From Thiodiazotropha sp040506195 (lineage in GTDB: Bacteria > Pseudomonadota > Gammaproteobacteria > Chromatiales > Chromatiaceae), in the NCBI GenBank assembly GCA_040506195.1, contig JBEVXH010000005.1, positions 310,001 through 374,000 on the forward strand: 64,000 nucleotides of DNA, given 5' to 3'. Shown here piece after piece: positions 49,908 through 59,800 of this stretch (positions are counted from its first letter, which is position 1; each line of letters begins with the position of its first letter). The notes under the pieces were generated by a model. That model was not told where the DNA came from. It made no database searches and saw only the letters and a program-made list of their open reading frames with translations. The position numbers and the translations under genes are program-made.

Positions 49908-52706
49908 ATGAATGCAGTAGAAATCGAAGAAGCCATATCTGACCTAGCTCTTCAGCTCTTCGACGCGGCGGAGTTTCCGTTCGCGTTCTTGGCAGCTTTC
50001 GGCAATAAGGCAACAACAATCAAGCGCCTGCGTTCTGGCAACAGCAATACTTCGGATGTACCTGGTGGCGTGCTCCAGCGAAACAACATCCATATTGCCG
50101 TGTGTGAAGTGGGCACTGTGGGTGAAACCCTCAAGGTGTTGCGTGACAGCCCAACCACTATAAAAGCCAAGGCTAAGTTCATCCTTGCCACCGATGGGCA
50201 GTCCCTAGAAGCTGAAGACTTGGTTGGTGGTGAAACCATCTCTTCTGACTATCCAGACTTTCCCAATCACTTCGGATTTTTCCTACCGCTGGCCGGTATC
50301 TCCACCATTAAGGAGATTAAGGACAACCCCGTCGACGTGCGCGCAACAGGGCGACTGAACAAGTTGTACGTCGAACTGCTGCGAGAGAACCCAGATTGGG
50401 CAAAGAATGATCGACGTGCTGACATGAATCACTTCATGGCCCGGCTAGTGTTTTGTTTCTTTGCTGAAGACACCGACATCTTCAGCAGTACCGGCCTTTT
50501 TACCCAGACCGTGGAGCAAATGAGCGAGCGTGACGGCTCAAATACTCATGAGGTACTGAAAAGCATCTTCCGTGCTATGAACATCAAGAGTGGCGACCGC
50601 TCGAATACCAAGCCTCGTCTACCGAACTGGACCAATGGCTTCCCCTATGCGAATGGCGGCCTATTCTCCGGCAGCGCAGAGGCACCGCGCTTCACCCGTA
50701 TAGCGCGTACCTATCTGATACACGCAGGTAACCTTAACTGGCAACAGATCAACCCCGACATTTTTGGCAGCATGATCCAAGCTGTGGCCGATGACGAAGA
50801 GCGCGGCGCATTGGGCATGCACTATACCAGTGTGCCCAACATTCTGAAGGTATTGAACCCCTTGTTCCTGGATGACCTGCGTGCGCATTTGGCTAAGGCG
50901 GGCGATAACAAGATCAAGTTGTTAAACCTGCGCAAACGCATGGCGCGAATCCGTGTGTTCGACCCTGCCTGCGGATCTGGCAACTTCCTGGTCATCGCCT
51001 ACAAACAGATGCGCGAGATCGAGGCGGAAATCAACCGCCGCCGGGGTGAGACGCATCTGGGTAGCGAGATTCCGCTGACCAACTTCCGGGGCATCGAGTT
51101 GCGTGACTTCCCTGCAGAGATTGCGCGCCTGGCACTCATCATTACCGAGTTTCAGTGCGACGTGCTGTATCGAGGGCAGAAGGATGCGCTGGCGGAATTC
51201 CTGCCGCTGGATGCGCAGAACTGGATTGTTTGTGGCAATGCGTTGCGGCTGGATTGGCTGGGTATTTGCCGACCTAAGGGGACGGGTGTGAAGGTGGTGG
51301 CGGATGATTTGTTTGATACACCTCTGGATCAAACAGAAATAGATTTTGAAAACGAAGGCGGTGAGACCTATATCTGCGGCAATCCGCCCTATCTAGGCTC
51401 CACTTGGCAGACGAAAGAACAAAAGTCGGACATGGAATCCATCTTTGGAAAGCGCGCCAAGAAATGGAAATCACTGGATTATGTGGCGAGCTGGTTTATG
51501 AAAGCTGCTGACTATGGCACCCAAACCAATGTCACTGCAGCATTTGTGTCTACAAATTCCATCTGCCAGGGTTCACAGGTGCCGATTCTATGGCCACTGA
51601 TTTTTGCCGCCGGCCACCAGATTGCATTTGCGCATACATCATTCAAGTGGGCGAACTTGGCAAGTTACAATGCTGGTGTGACAGTGGTTATTGTTGCGAT
51701 TACCAACCAGCATGGAAAGACAAAGCGCCTGTTCTCCTTAACTGATGAAGGCGCAGCTATTGAAAAACAAGCGGATTTCATCAACGCTTACCTTGTCAGC
51801 GGTATGGATGTCATCGTCTCGCCGATTTCCAAGCCATCAGATGGACGGGGGCTGATGGAATGGGGGAACAAACCGACGGATGGCGGCAACCTGTTTCTTA
51901 CGCCGGATGAACGCGCTTGCTTGCTGCGTGAATCACCTGATGCGGATCACTTTATGAAACGATTTCTCGGCGCACAGGAGTTCATACGCGGCGAACAGCG
52001 ATACTGCCTGTGGATTGAAGATGATTGTCGGATAGATGCAGAAGCTATCCCTGAATTAAAACGCCGCATTGATGCTGTTGCCAAAATGCGCGCTGAAAGC
52101 AAAGCAGCTGAAACGCGCCCAGCAGCGGCATTCCCGCATCGGTTTCGCCAAATCCAGTCCGTTGCAAAAAATTATTCACTGGTCGTTGCCCGCGTCAGTT
52201 CAGAGAACCGCGAATATCTCCCGATTGGCCTTGAAGATAGCAACACGATTATTGGCGACCGAAACTTCGCCCTCTATGATGTCCCACTCTGGAACCTCGC
52301 CCTTATTGCCTCGCGCCTGCACTGGGTCTGGATTGGAGCAGTCTGCGTGCGCCTTGAAATGCGTTTTTCGTACTCCAACACTCTTGGCTGGAACACCTTC
52401 CCTGTACCCCTGCTCACCGACCAAAACAAGGCCGATCTGACCGCTTGTGCCGAAAACATCCTGCTGGCCCGCGAAGCCCATTTTCCAGCTACAATTGCAG
52501 ACCTATATGATCCAGACAAAATGCCAGATAACTTGCGCCATGCCCATGAGCGCAATGACGAAGTGCTGGAACGCATCTACATCGGTCGCCGCTTCAAGAA
52601 CGACACCGAGCGGCTGGAAAAACTGTTTGAGCTTTATACCAAGATGACGGCGGCAGCGGCCAAGACCAAGCCCGCAAAGAAATCAAAGAGAGGGAAAAAA
52701 GCGTGA
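49908..52706 (+). CDS. MmeI/type IIL-like adenine DNA methyltransferase
   Basis: 932 residues. The N-terminal ~330 residues resemble the MmeI helical parts (ADMNHFMARLVFCFFAEDTDIF, TGLFT). The methyltransferase core has motif I D352-PACGSGNFL and motif IV N492-PPYLGS (the NPPY adenine type), followed by a large target-recognition region and a helical end (about 560-900) with a basic tail (KPAKKSKRGKKA). I see no clear PD-(D/E)xK nuclease motif in the N-terminus, unlike true MmeI, so cleavage may come from the partner proteins. It overlaps the helicase gene by four bases. Start ATG 49908; ribosome site weak. Confidence 0.88.
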   Translation: MNAVEIEEAISDLALQLFDAAEFPFAFLAAFGNKATTIKRLRSGNSNTSDVPGGVLQRNNIHIAVCEVGTVGETLKVLRDSPTTIKAKAKFILATDGQSLEAEDLVGGETISSDYPDFPNHFGFFLPLAGISTIKEIKDNPVDVRATGRLNKLYVELLRENPDWAKNDRRADMNHFMARLVFCFFAEDTDIFSSTGLFTQTVEQMSERDGSNTHEVLKSIFRAMNIKSGDRSNTKPRLPNWTNGFPYANGGLFSGSAEAPRFTRIARTYLIHAGNLNWQQINPDIFGSMIQAVADDEERGALGMHYTSVPNILKVLNPLFLDDLRAHLAKAGDNKIKLLNLRKRMARIRVFDPACGSGNFLVIAYKQMREIEAEINRRRGETHLGSEIPLTNFRGIELRDFPAEIARLALIITEFQCDVLYRGQKDALAEFLPLDAQNWIVCGNALRLDWLGICRPKGTGVKVVADDLFDTPLDQTEIDFENEGGETYICGNPPYLGSTWQTKEQKSDMESIFGKRAKKWKSLDYVASWFMKAADYGTQTNVTAAFVSTNSICQGSQVPILWPLIFAAGHQIAFAHTSFKWANLASYNAGVTVVIVAITNQHGKTKRLFSLTDEGAAIEKQADFINAYLVSGMDVIVSPISKPSDGRGLMEWGNKPTDGGNLFLTPDERACLLRESPDADHFMKRFLGAQEFIRGEQRYCLWIEDDCRIDAEAIPELKRRIDAVAKMRAESKAAETRPAAAFPHRFRQIQSVAKNYSLVVARVSSENREYLPIGLEDSNTIIGDRNFALYDVPLWNLALIASRLHWVWIGAVCVRLEMRFSYSNTLGWNTFPVPLLTDQNKADLTACAENILLAREAHFPATIADLYDPDKMPDNLRHAHERNDEVLERIYIGRRFKNDTERLEKLFELYTKMTAAAAKTKPAKKSKRGKKA

Positions 52707-54817
52707 GCGAACAAACCAGCAACCCGACCAACGCCTATACCGTGCCATCGGTGTCTATCACTACCTCGCGCACTGGCGCATCGAGCAAGGCCAACGAGCT
52801 AGGAATGCGTGCCATGCAGGAGCGCGCCTACGCCAAGCGTGGCGAACAGCATCTGCTGATCAAATCGCCACCGGCATCGGGCAAATCACGGGCACTAATG
52901 TTCATCGCACTGGACAAGCTCTACAACCAGGGCTTGCAACAGGCCATCATTGTGGTACCGGAGCGTTCTATTGGTGGTAGCTTTGCCGATGAACCCCTGA
53001 GCCAGTACGGTTTTTATTGGGATTGGCAAGTAGCTCCACAGTGGAATCTATGCAATGCCCCTGGCGTGGATGAACCACGCGTAGCCAAGTCCAAGGTGGA
53101 CGCGGTACGTAAGTTTTTAGAAAGTGCTGACAAGGCATTGGTCTGCACACATGCTACCTTCCGCTTTGCGGTGGAAGAGCTGGGCATAGAAGTGTTTGAT
53201 AACCGCCTGATAGCCATCGATGAGTTCCATCACGTCTCCAGTAACCCGGACAACAAATTGGGTAGCCAGTTGGGTGCCTTCATCGCCCGCGACAAGGTGC
53301 ACCTGGTGGCCATGACCGGTTCCTACTTCCGTGGCGACAGCGAAGCGGTGTTGGGTCCGACGGATGAGGCTAGATTTGAGACAGTGACATACACCTACTA
53401 TGAGCAACTCAACGGCTACCGCTGGCTCAAGTCGCTGGACATCGGCTACTTCTTTTACACAAGAAGCTATGTTGAGGCCATAGCCAAGGTGCTGGATCCA
53501 GCCCTGAAAACCATCGTCCATATTCCCAATGTGAATGCCCGCGAAAGCCTCAAAGATAAGGAACGCGAGGTAAATGAAATCATGCACTGCTTGGGTGAAT
53601 GGAAAGGCATTGATCCAATCACCGGCTTCCATCTAGTGCTGGCCCATGATGGCCGCACTCTGAAAGTGGCGGATTTGGTGGACGATAGCGATCCAGCCAA
53701 ACGTTCCAAAGTGCTTACTGCATTAAAAGACCCGGCGCAGAAAGACAACCGCGACAACGTGGATATCATCATTGCCCTGGGCATGGCTAAGGAAGGATTC
53801 GATTGGATCTGGTGCGAGCACGCATTGACCGTAGGCTACCGCAGCAGCCTAACTGAAATCGTGCAGATCATTGGCCGAGCCACCCGCGATGCCATGGGCA
53901 AGGAACGGGCACGCTTCACCAATCTGATCGCTGAACCCGCAGCCGAACAGGCTGCGGTGACAGAAGCCGTAAACGACATGCTCAAGGCCATTTCCGCCAG
54001 TCTGCTGATGGAGCAGGTATTGGCGCCGCGCTATGAGTTCACCCCCAAGAACAATGGCCCAATGGATGGCTTCGATTACGGCGAGGATGGCTACAAGGAG
54101 GATGGTCACAACATCGGGGTAAATAAGGACACAGGCCAGATTCACGTGGAGATCAATGGGTTGGCCACACCACAAAGCCCGGAGGCCACGCGCATCTGCA
54201 AGGAGGACTTGAACGAAGTCGTCACCAGTTTCTTGCAGGATAAAACTGTGTTGGAACGCGGCCTGTTCGACCAGGAAAACACCCTGCCCGAGGAGCTCAC
54301 GCAACTACACATGGGCAAAATCGTTCGCGAGCGTTACCCCGAGTTGAGCGAGTCCGATCAGGAGGCTATCCGCCAGCAAGCCATCGCCGCCATGAACATC
54401 AACCAGCAGGCCAAATTGGCATTGGCGCAAGCCGATACCGATGGTGCAATGCAAGGCAACACGGCATTGCTGGATGGGGTGCGCAAGTTCGTCAACGTGC
54501 GTGACCTGGACATTGACTTGATTGACCGTATTAACCCCTTTGATGCCGCCTATGCGGTGTTGGCAAAAGCCATGGATGAGAACTCTCTTCGCCAGGTGCA
54601 GGCCAGCATTGCTGCCAAGAAGATCAGTATCCCCGAAGATGAAGCCCGTGAGCTGGCGAAGCGCGCTTTGCAGTTCAAGAATGAGCGTGGCCGCCTGCCA
54701 GACATCAACTCTGCTGATGCGTGGGAAAAGCGTATGGCTGAAGGTGTGGCCGCACTAGCGCGTTTCCGTGCACAAGCGAAAGCGGCACAGGTACAAGGAG
54801 AATCAAGCAATGACTGA
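52703..54817 (+). CDS. Superfamily 2 DEAD/DEAH-type helicase of the transposon cassette
   Basis: 704 residues from GTG (GTGA overlap with the methyltransferase stop). Walker A PPASGKS at 56-62, Walker B D173-EFHH, motif III MTGS and motif VI QIIGRATRD are present, as in restriction-type translocases. The C-terminal ~300 residues are helical and have no recognised domain (DAYAVLAKAMDENSLRQVQ-like). It could translocate on or unwind DNA for the nuclease. It overlaps the next gene by eight bases, so the three cargo genes are one operon. Confidence 0.9.
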   Translation: MSEQTSNPTNAYTVPSVSITTSRTGASSKANELGMRAMQERAYAKRGEQHLLIKSPPASGKSRALMFIALDKLYNQGLQQAIIVVPERSIGGSFADEPLSQYGFYWDWQVAPQWNLCNAPGVDEPRVAKSKVDAVRKFLESADKALVCTHATFRFAVEELGIEVFDNRLIAIDEFHHVSSNPDNKLGSQLGAFIARDKVHLVAMTGSYFRGDSEAVLGPTDEARFETVTYTYYEQLNGYRWLKSLDIGYFFYTRSYVEAIAKVLDPALKTIVHIPNVNARESLKDKEREVNEIMHCLGEWKGIDPITGFHLVLAHDGRTLKVADLVDDSDPAKRSKVLTALKDPAQKDNRDNVDIIIALGMAKEGFDWIWCEHALTVGYRSSLTEIVQIIGRATRDAMGKERARFTNLIAEPAAEQAAVTEAVNDMLKAISASLLMEQVLAPRYEFTPKNNGPMDGFDYGEDGYKEDGHNIGVNKDTGQIHVEINGLATPQSPEATRICKEDLNEVVTSFLQDKTVLERGLFDQENTLPEELTQLHMGKIVRERYPELSESDQEAIRQQAIAAMNINQQAKLALAQADTDGAMQGNTALLDGVRKFVNVRDLDIDLIDRINPFDAAYAVLAKAMDENSLRQVQASIAAKKISIPEDEARELAKRALQFKNERGRLPDINSADAWEKRMAEGVAALARFRAQAKAAQVQGESSND

Positions 54818-55997
54818 AATGGACGACGACGAACTGTTGGATGCATTGGGTGTAGAGGTCGCACCGCCCAAAGCCGAAAAGCGAACCCCACGAGAGGAAC
54901 GGATTATCGCCGGGTTCGAGGATATCCTGCGCTTCCATCAAGCGCATGGTCGTGCCCCGCTGCATGACGAGCGCCGTGACATCTTCGAACGCATGTATGC
55001 CGTGCGCCTGGATCAGCTGCGCAAACTCCCTGAAGCACAAACCCTACTGGCTGGGCTGGATGGCCCCGGTCTGTTGTCTGGAGCAGCCACAGCCTCGGTC
55101 GATGTGGAAGACTTGGACGAAGACGCCTTGCTAGCAGAGCTAGGAATCGGTGCTGAACCCGCAGACCAGAATGACATCACCGTGCTGCGACATGTGCGTT
55201 CTCGCGCTGAAAGACGTGCAGCTGAGGAAATCGCCGATCGTATACCGTGTGAGGAATTTGACAAGTACCAGCCGCTGTTTGCGCAGGTGGAACGGGAACT
55301 GAAGGCTGGTGTTCGTATAACGCTGCGCTTCGGTCGTGATACAAGCATTGCCAGCGGAAACTACTTCATCGTCGGTGGTCAGCTTGCGTATATTGCTGAA
55401 GTTGGTGAAACCTTCAAGGCACCAAACGGCGAAAGCGATGCCCGTCTGCGTGTCATTTATGACAACGGCACGGAAAGTAATTTATTGCGCCGTTCGCTAC
55501 AACGGGCGCTCTACAAGGACGATACAGGCCGTCGCCTAACCGATCCTCATATGGGGCCGTTGTTTGGCGATGAACCTGAACCAGACGATATTAAAACCGG
55601 AACCATCTATGTGCTGCGCAGCTTGTCCAGCCATCCATACATCACAGAGCACCGTGAGTTGATTCACAAGATCGGTGTAACAGGCGGTAATGTTGAGGCT
55701 CGCATCGCAAATGCAGAAAAGGATGCCACCTACCTATTGGCTGATGTAGAGGTTGTCGCTACCTACAAACTCCACAACTTGAACCGCACTAGGCTGGAAA
55801 ACATATTCCACCGCTTGTTCGGTGCAGCACAGCTCGACCTTACCATCGAAGACCGTTTCGGACATCCGGTGAAGCCTAGGGAATGGTTCATGGTACCACT
55901 CCAAGTGATAGACGAAGCGGTTGATCGCATTCGGGACGGGGCGATTACCGAGATGGTCTACGACCCAGAGACAGCCCGGTTGGTCGGCCGGGCTTAG
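54810..55997 (+). CDS. GIY-YIG (T5orf172-like) nuclease of the transposon cassette
   Basis: 395 residues from ATG 54810 with AAGGAG nine bases upstream. An acidic, helical N-terminal part (1-150) and a middle domain (155-245, with RDTSIASGNYFIVGGQLAYI) precede a GIY-YIG domain at 264-366: GTIYVLRSL, HKIGVTGGNVEARIA (Arg298), RLENIFHRLF (Glu330). T5orf172/DUF123-type nucleases cut DNA. Together with the methyltransferase and helicase it makes a likely restriction or anti-phage unit. The C-terminus lies 46 bases before the right inverted repeat. Confidence 0.87.
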   Translation: MTEMDDDELLDALGVEVAPPKAEKRTPREERIIAGFEDILRFHQAHGRAPLHDERRDIFERMYAVRLDQLRKLPEAQTLLAGLDGPGLLSGAATASVDVEDLDEDALLAELGIGAEPADQNDITVLRHVRSRAERRAAEEIADRIPCEEFDKYQPLFAQVERELKAGVRITLRFGRDTSIASGNYFIVGGQLAYIAEVGETFKAPNGESDARLRVIYDNGTESNLLRRSLQRALYKDDTGRRLTDPHMGPLFGDEPEPDDIKTGTIYVLRSLSSHPYITEHRELIHKIGVTGGNVEARIANAEKDATYLLADVEVVATYKLHNLNRTRLENIFHRLFGAAQLDLTIEDRFGHPVKPREWFMVPLQVIDEAVDRIRDGAITEMVYDPETARLVGRA

Positions 55998-56042
55998 AAA
56001 TATGGCGAAGGTAAAACCACAAGGTATCTCGCTCTGCCAATC

Positions 56043-56080
56043 CTTAGCGTACGTTTTCGTTCCGTTGGACTTCAGACCCC
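56043..56080 (-). repeat. Right terminal inverted repeat (IRR)
   Basis: Read from the outside: GGGGTCTGAAGTCCAACGGA... ends CGTACGCTAAG. This is close to the Tn3 consensus (GGGGTCTGACGCTCAGTGGA...). Confidence 0.93.
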
Positions 56081-56085
56081 TTAAA
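56081..56085. repeat. Right target-site duplication TTAAA
   Basis: Identical to 46065-46069, directly after the right inverted repeat. Confidence 0.92.
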
Positions 56086-56773
56086 ACAGGGGGTCTATCA
56101 AGTGCTGGATGCGCTGACCTCTAGCCATCCCTATCAGATGGAAGCCGATCGTTCGGGCAACCAACGCTTAAAATACAATGTTGATCTGCTGCCGCCTTAC
56201 GGCACAAAAATCTATGAAGTAACCGCAAAACTCAAGCTGTCTGCTGAACCTAATGCGATCGCCGAGATTGATAGTCAAACCTTTCTTGGGGAGGAGACCT
56301 TCATCGAAGTCAATGCGCCCAAGATTCAGCAACTGGCCCAGCGACTTGCCGCGGAGAGTGATGTGGACACCCTCAAAAATATCTATCGCTGGGTGACCAC
56401 CCATATCAAAAAGACGGGTTATATCAAAAGAGAACAAGGAGCGCTGCAGACATTACTGGCTGAAGCGGGTGATTGTACCAACACCATGTATCTTTTTTCA
56501 GCACTGAGCCGGGCCAATGGGATTCCGACTCGGAACATGGCCGGGTTTACAGCGAAGGAAAATGCGGTTTTACGACCGCGCGATTATCACAATTGGGTCG
56601 AAGTCTTTGTCGATGGCGAGTGGCGGTTGGTCGATCCCGACCGGGAGATCTTCATGGACAAGGCTGAAGAATATATAGCGATGACGATTCTGAGGGATGG
56701 TTCATCGATGGAAACACGTCGTTCACAGCGACTATTTGGTGGCGCGGAATTACTCGAGATCACCATGAACTGA
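56086..56773 (+). pseudogene. 3' part of the split transglutaminase-like gene
   Basis: It continues the frame of 45870-46069 (TTA AAA CAG GGG GTC ...) and encodes a bacterial transglutaminase-like domain. The Cys-His-Asp triad is visible: EAGDCTNTMYLFSALSRANGIPTR, DYHNWVEVFVDGEW and RLVDPDREIF. An internal GTG at 56102 could start a shortened product lacking the membrane anchor. Such proteins act as periplasmic proteases or crosslinkers; the giant extracellular protein encoded next is a possible substrate. Confidence 0.88.
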
Positions 56774-56824
56774 TCGATCAGGACGCGGTGTATTTTTAGG
56801 AACGCTTTTGTAGGGAAGATACGC

Positions 56825-59800
56825 ATGAATGGGATTGTACGAAAGGTGCATGGATTACTGTTGTACCTGGCGCTTTTATCTATTGGTCACAATGTATTCG
56901 CGTCCCAATACAGTGACGTCATCATTGCGGATAATCCGATTGCCTACTGGAAGCTTGATCAGACAACAGGAAATGTTGCCGTCGATTCCATCGCGGCCAA
57001 TAACGCTACGCTGATCGGAAATCCAACAAGAAACAATCCATCGGGTGTGCCTTTTGATGACGGACACTCCCTGTTGTTAAACGACAGTACTATACCCCAT
57101 TACATTGAATTGCCTAACGATGGATTGCTTGATCTACAGGTTTTTTCTTACGAAACCTGGGTGAGAGCGCTTCCCTCATCATTTTGTCCACCTCTTTATA
57201 TCAATTTGCCTCTAGGTGCATATACCGATGCTCGCGGTATCACAATACGTCTGCCATTTAGCACAGGATGCGATAACCCACCTCTGGAATGGGGTGCGGG
57301 TTATGGTGAGCCAGAGAACTTTTTTGGAGGTACTGATATCTATGACAACGAGTGGCATCATGTTGTCGTGACCTTTGCCTATATGATTGGCACACCGGAT
57401 ACATTTCGTGCAATTCGTATCTATGTGGATGGTGTCACGGTAGCAGAACGTTTAAATCTTGGGGCCGGGATCAGCTACGATAATCTTACGAGCGGTACAC
57501 CGGACGATATGGTCCGAATTGGTGTTGGCGCGGATTGGTATGGTGGTGAGATCAACAGCTACTTCAGTGGCTATATGGATGAGATCGCCTTCTACGACTA
57601 TGTTCTGACACCCGAGCAAGTCGAGGAACACTACTACGCCGGCACGCAACCGCCTCCACGCGTAGAGACCGTCGAATCGCTGGTTTTCAATAGCGGACTC
57701 GCCGATACCCTGCTGGTCAGTTTCAATTCAGATATACGCATCGACAGTTTTACTGTGGATGATTTTACGATGAGCGGCCCGGATGGTGCTGTGGTGGCCA
57801 CATCCGTTGAGAGCAATGACGGCAGTCAGTCACAGGTGCTCGTCAGCTTTCCGCCACAGATAACGCCCGGCGATTACTTTTTTGTGATAGGTCCCGATAT
57901 CCTCGGCAAAAACGGATTGGCCATGGATCAGAATCAGGATGGGATCCTTGGGGAGCCGGAAGCGGACAGTTATTCATCATCTCTGACGCTGGGCAATCCC
58001 AATCCGACACGTGTTTTGAGTGTATCACCCACCGGATTAGGCAATACCCCGGTGGCCTCCCTCTCGGTCCAATTCGAGCTCGATGTCGATCCAAACAGCT
58101 TTACCGTCGATGATATCGTACTCACGGGCCCTGACGGGGCGATTACGCCCAGCGCGATCACCACCACGAACAATCTGAATTTTACCGTCTCCTTCACCGC
58201 ACCGTTGACGAGTGATGGCCTCTACGATCTGAGTATCGGACCCAATATCGCCACCCTGTTTGGGGGCGGCATGGACCAGAACCAGAATGGAACCCCAGGG
58301 GAAACGCCGGGTGATATCTATACTGCCTCATTCGAACTCGACCTGACGCCCCCCGCGCCACCCGCCGGCCTCAATTACCTGCTCGCACCGCAGATCAATA
58401 TCGTCTCCCTCTCGCCGGTTACCGTGCAGGGCAGTCGCACGGAAGAAGTCTCCATCTGGATCAACGGTGTCGAGTCTGTCGCGCTGGGTAGTAGTACCTG
58501 GTCGCTGCCTCTGAACCTGGTGGAGGGGACCAACGATTTCATACTCGAAGCCGAAGACCAGGCAGGCAACCGCTCCGATCCCGTCACGTTGCGTTTCGCT
58601 TACGACACCATCGCCCCTGTCATCACCGGCTATACACCCCCCAATGACAGCTATACCAACCAACCCTCGGTCACGATCTCAGTGAACTACACCGAGACTG
58701 GCACGGGTATCGACCGGAATAACTCTGTGCTGACCGTGACACGTGATGGCTCCCCGGTTGCCGGGAGTTGGGCAGAGGAGATCAACGCATTGCGCTTCAT
58801 ACCGGATCAACCGTTGCTGGATGGCGTCTATCAGCTGACCCAACAGCTTCAGGACTTGGCCGGTCATCTCTCCAATACGGTGAATCATGGATTTACCCTG
58901 GATACGTCGGCGCCGAACACACCCGTCATCAACAGCCTGCCGGCGGTCACCGGCAGTGCACAGATTACCGTCAGCGGCAGCAAAGAGATCGACAGTGAAG
59001 TCCTGCTCGATGGCCAGATCCTCGTCAGTCGCAACGGATTGAGCGACTGGTCCACCACGGTCACTCTTGCCAATGGGCTCAACACCCTCTCGTTCACGGT
59101 GCGTGATCGGGCGGGGAACACCAGTGTGCCCACGGTGGTGGAGATCACCTATGACGATACCGCGCCGGGGCCCGTCACGCTCTCGGTTACCAACCCGGGC
59201 GACGGCATCTCCCTGCTGCTGGATTGGAACAGCTATGACGAAGCGGCGAACGGTAACGATATCGCCAGCTATGCGGTCTATATCGAGACAACGCCCTTTA
59301 CCTCGGTCGCCGCCTTGACCCCATCGGCGACGCAAACGGCCGGAAACAAGCAATACACGGCCCAGGGACTGGTGCGCAATCAGAGCTACTATCTGGCGGT
59401 GGTGGCCATCGACAGCCAGAACAACCGCCTCGACAATGTCACGCCGGTCACTGCGACCACGGCGGACAACAACCCACCCGGTGAGGTCACCGGTCTAAAT
59501 GTCGTACCGACGGCGACCAGCCTGCAGATGAGCTGGAACGCCCCGGCCGACACGGATGGGGATCTGGCCGGTTACCGGCTCTTCTTCAACAACGACAGCG
59601 GCACCCAGCTCGATGTGGCCACCACCACGGCCGAGCGCACCGGTCTGTCAGCGGCCACCGGCTATCCCATCCGTATTACCACCCTGGACAACAGTGGCAA
59701 CGAGAGTGCGGGCCGGTCGGTCACCGGCGCCACCCTGCTGCCGAATCCCACGGGCCTCAGTGCGGCAGGGGAGGAGAGCCGGGTAGGGTTGACCTGGAAC

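Larger units (their letters stand above)
46070..56080. mobile_element. Complete Tn3-family transposon carrying a methyltransferase-helicase-nuclease cassette
   Basis: 10,011 bp bounded by 38-bp inverted repeats that begin GGGG and end in GTACGCTAAG, flanked by 5-bp duplications TTAAA. It contains tnpA (minus), a res region, tnpR (plus) and three cargo genes on the plus strand. All genes look intact, and the ends and target duplication are well preserved, so the insertion is recent in evolutionary terms and the element is probably still functional. Confidence 0.95.

Noticed and set aside
49908..50900. A PD-(D/E)xK nuclease in the N-terminus of the MmeI-like methyltransferase.
   Set aside because: I could not find a D...ExK arrangement by eye; a profile search would be needed before calling the protein a type IIL restriction enzyme by itself.
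53849..54304. Minus-strand frames inside the helicase gene.
   Set aside because: Shadows of the helicase reading frame with no independent support.
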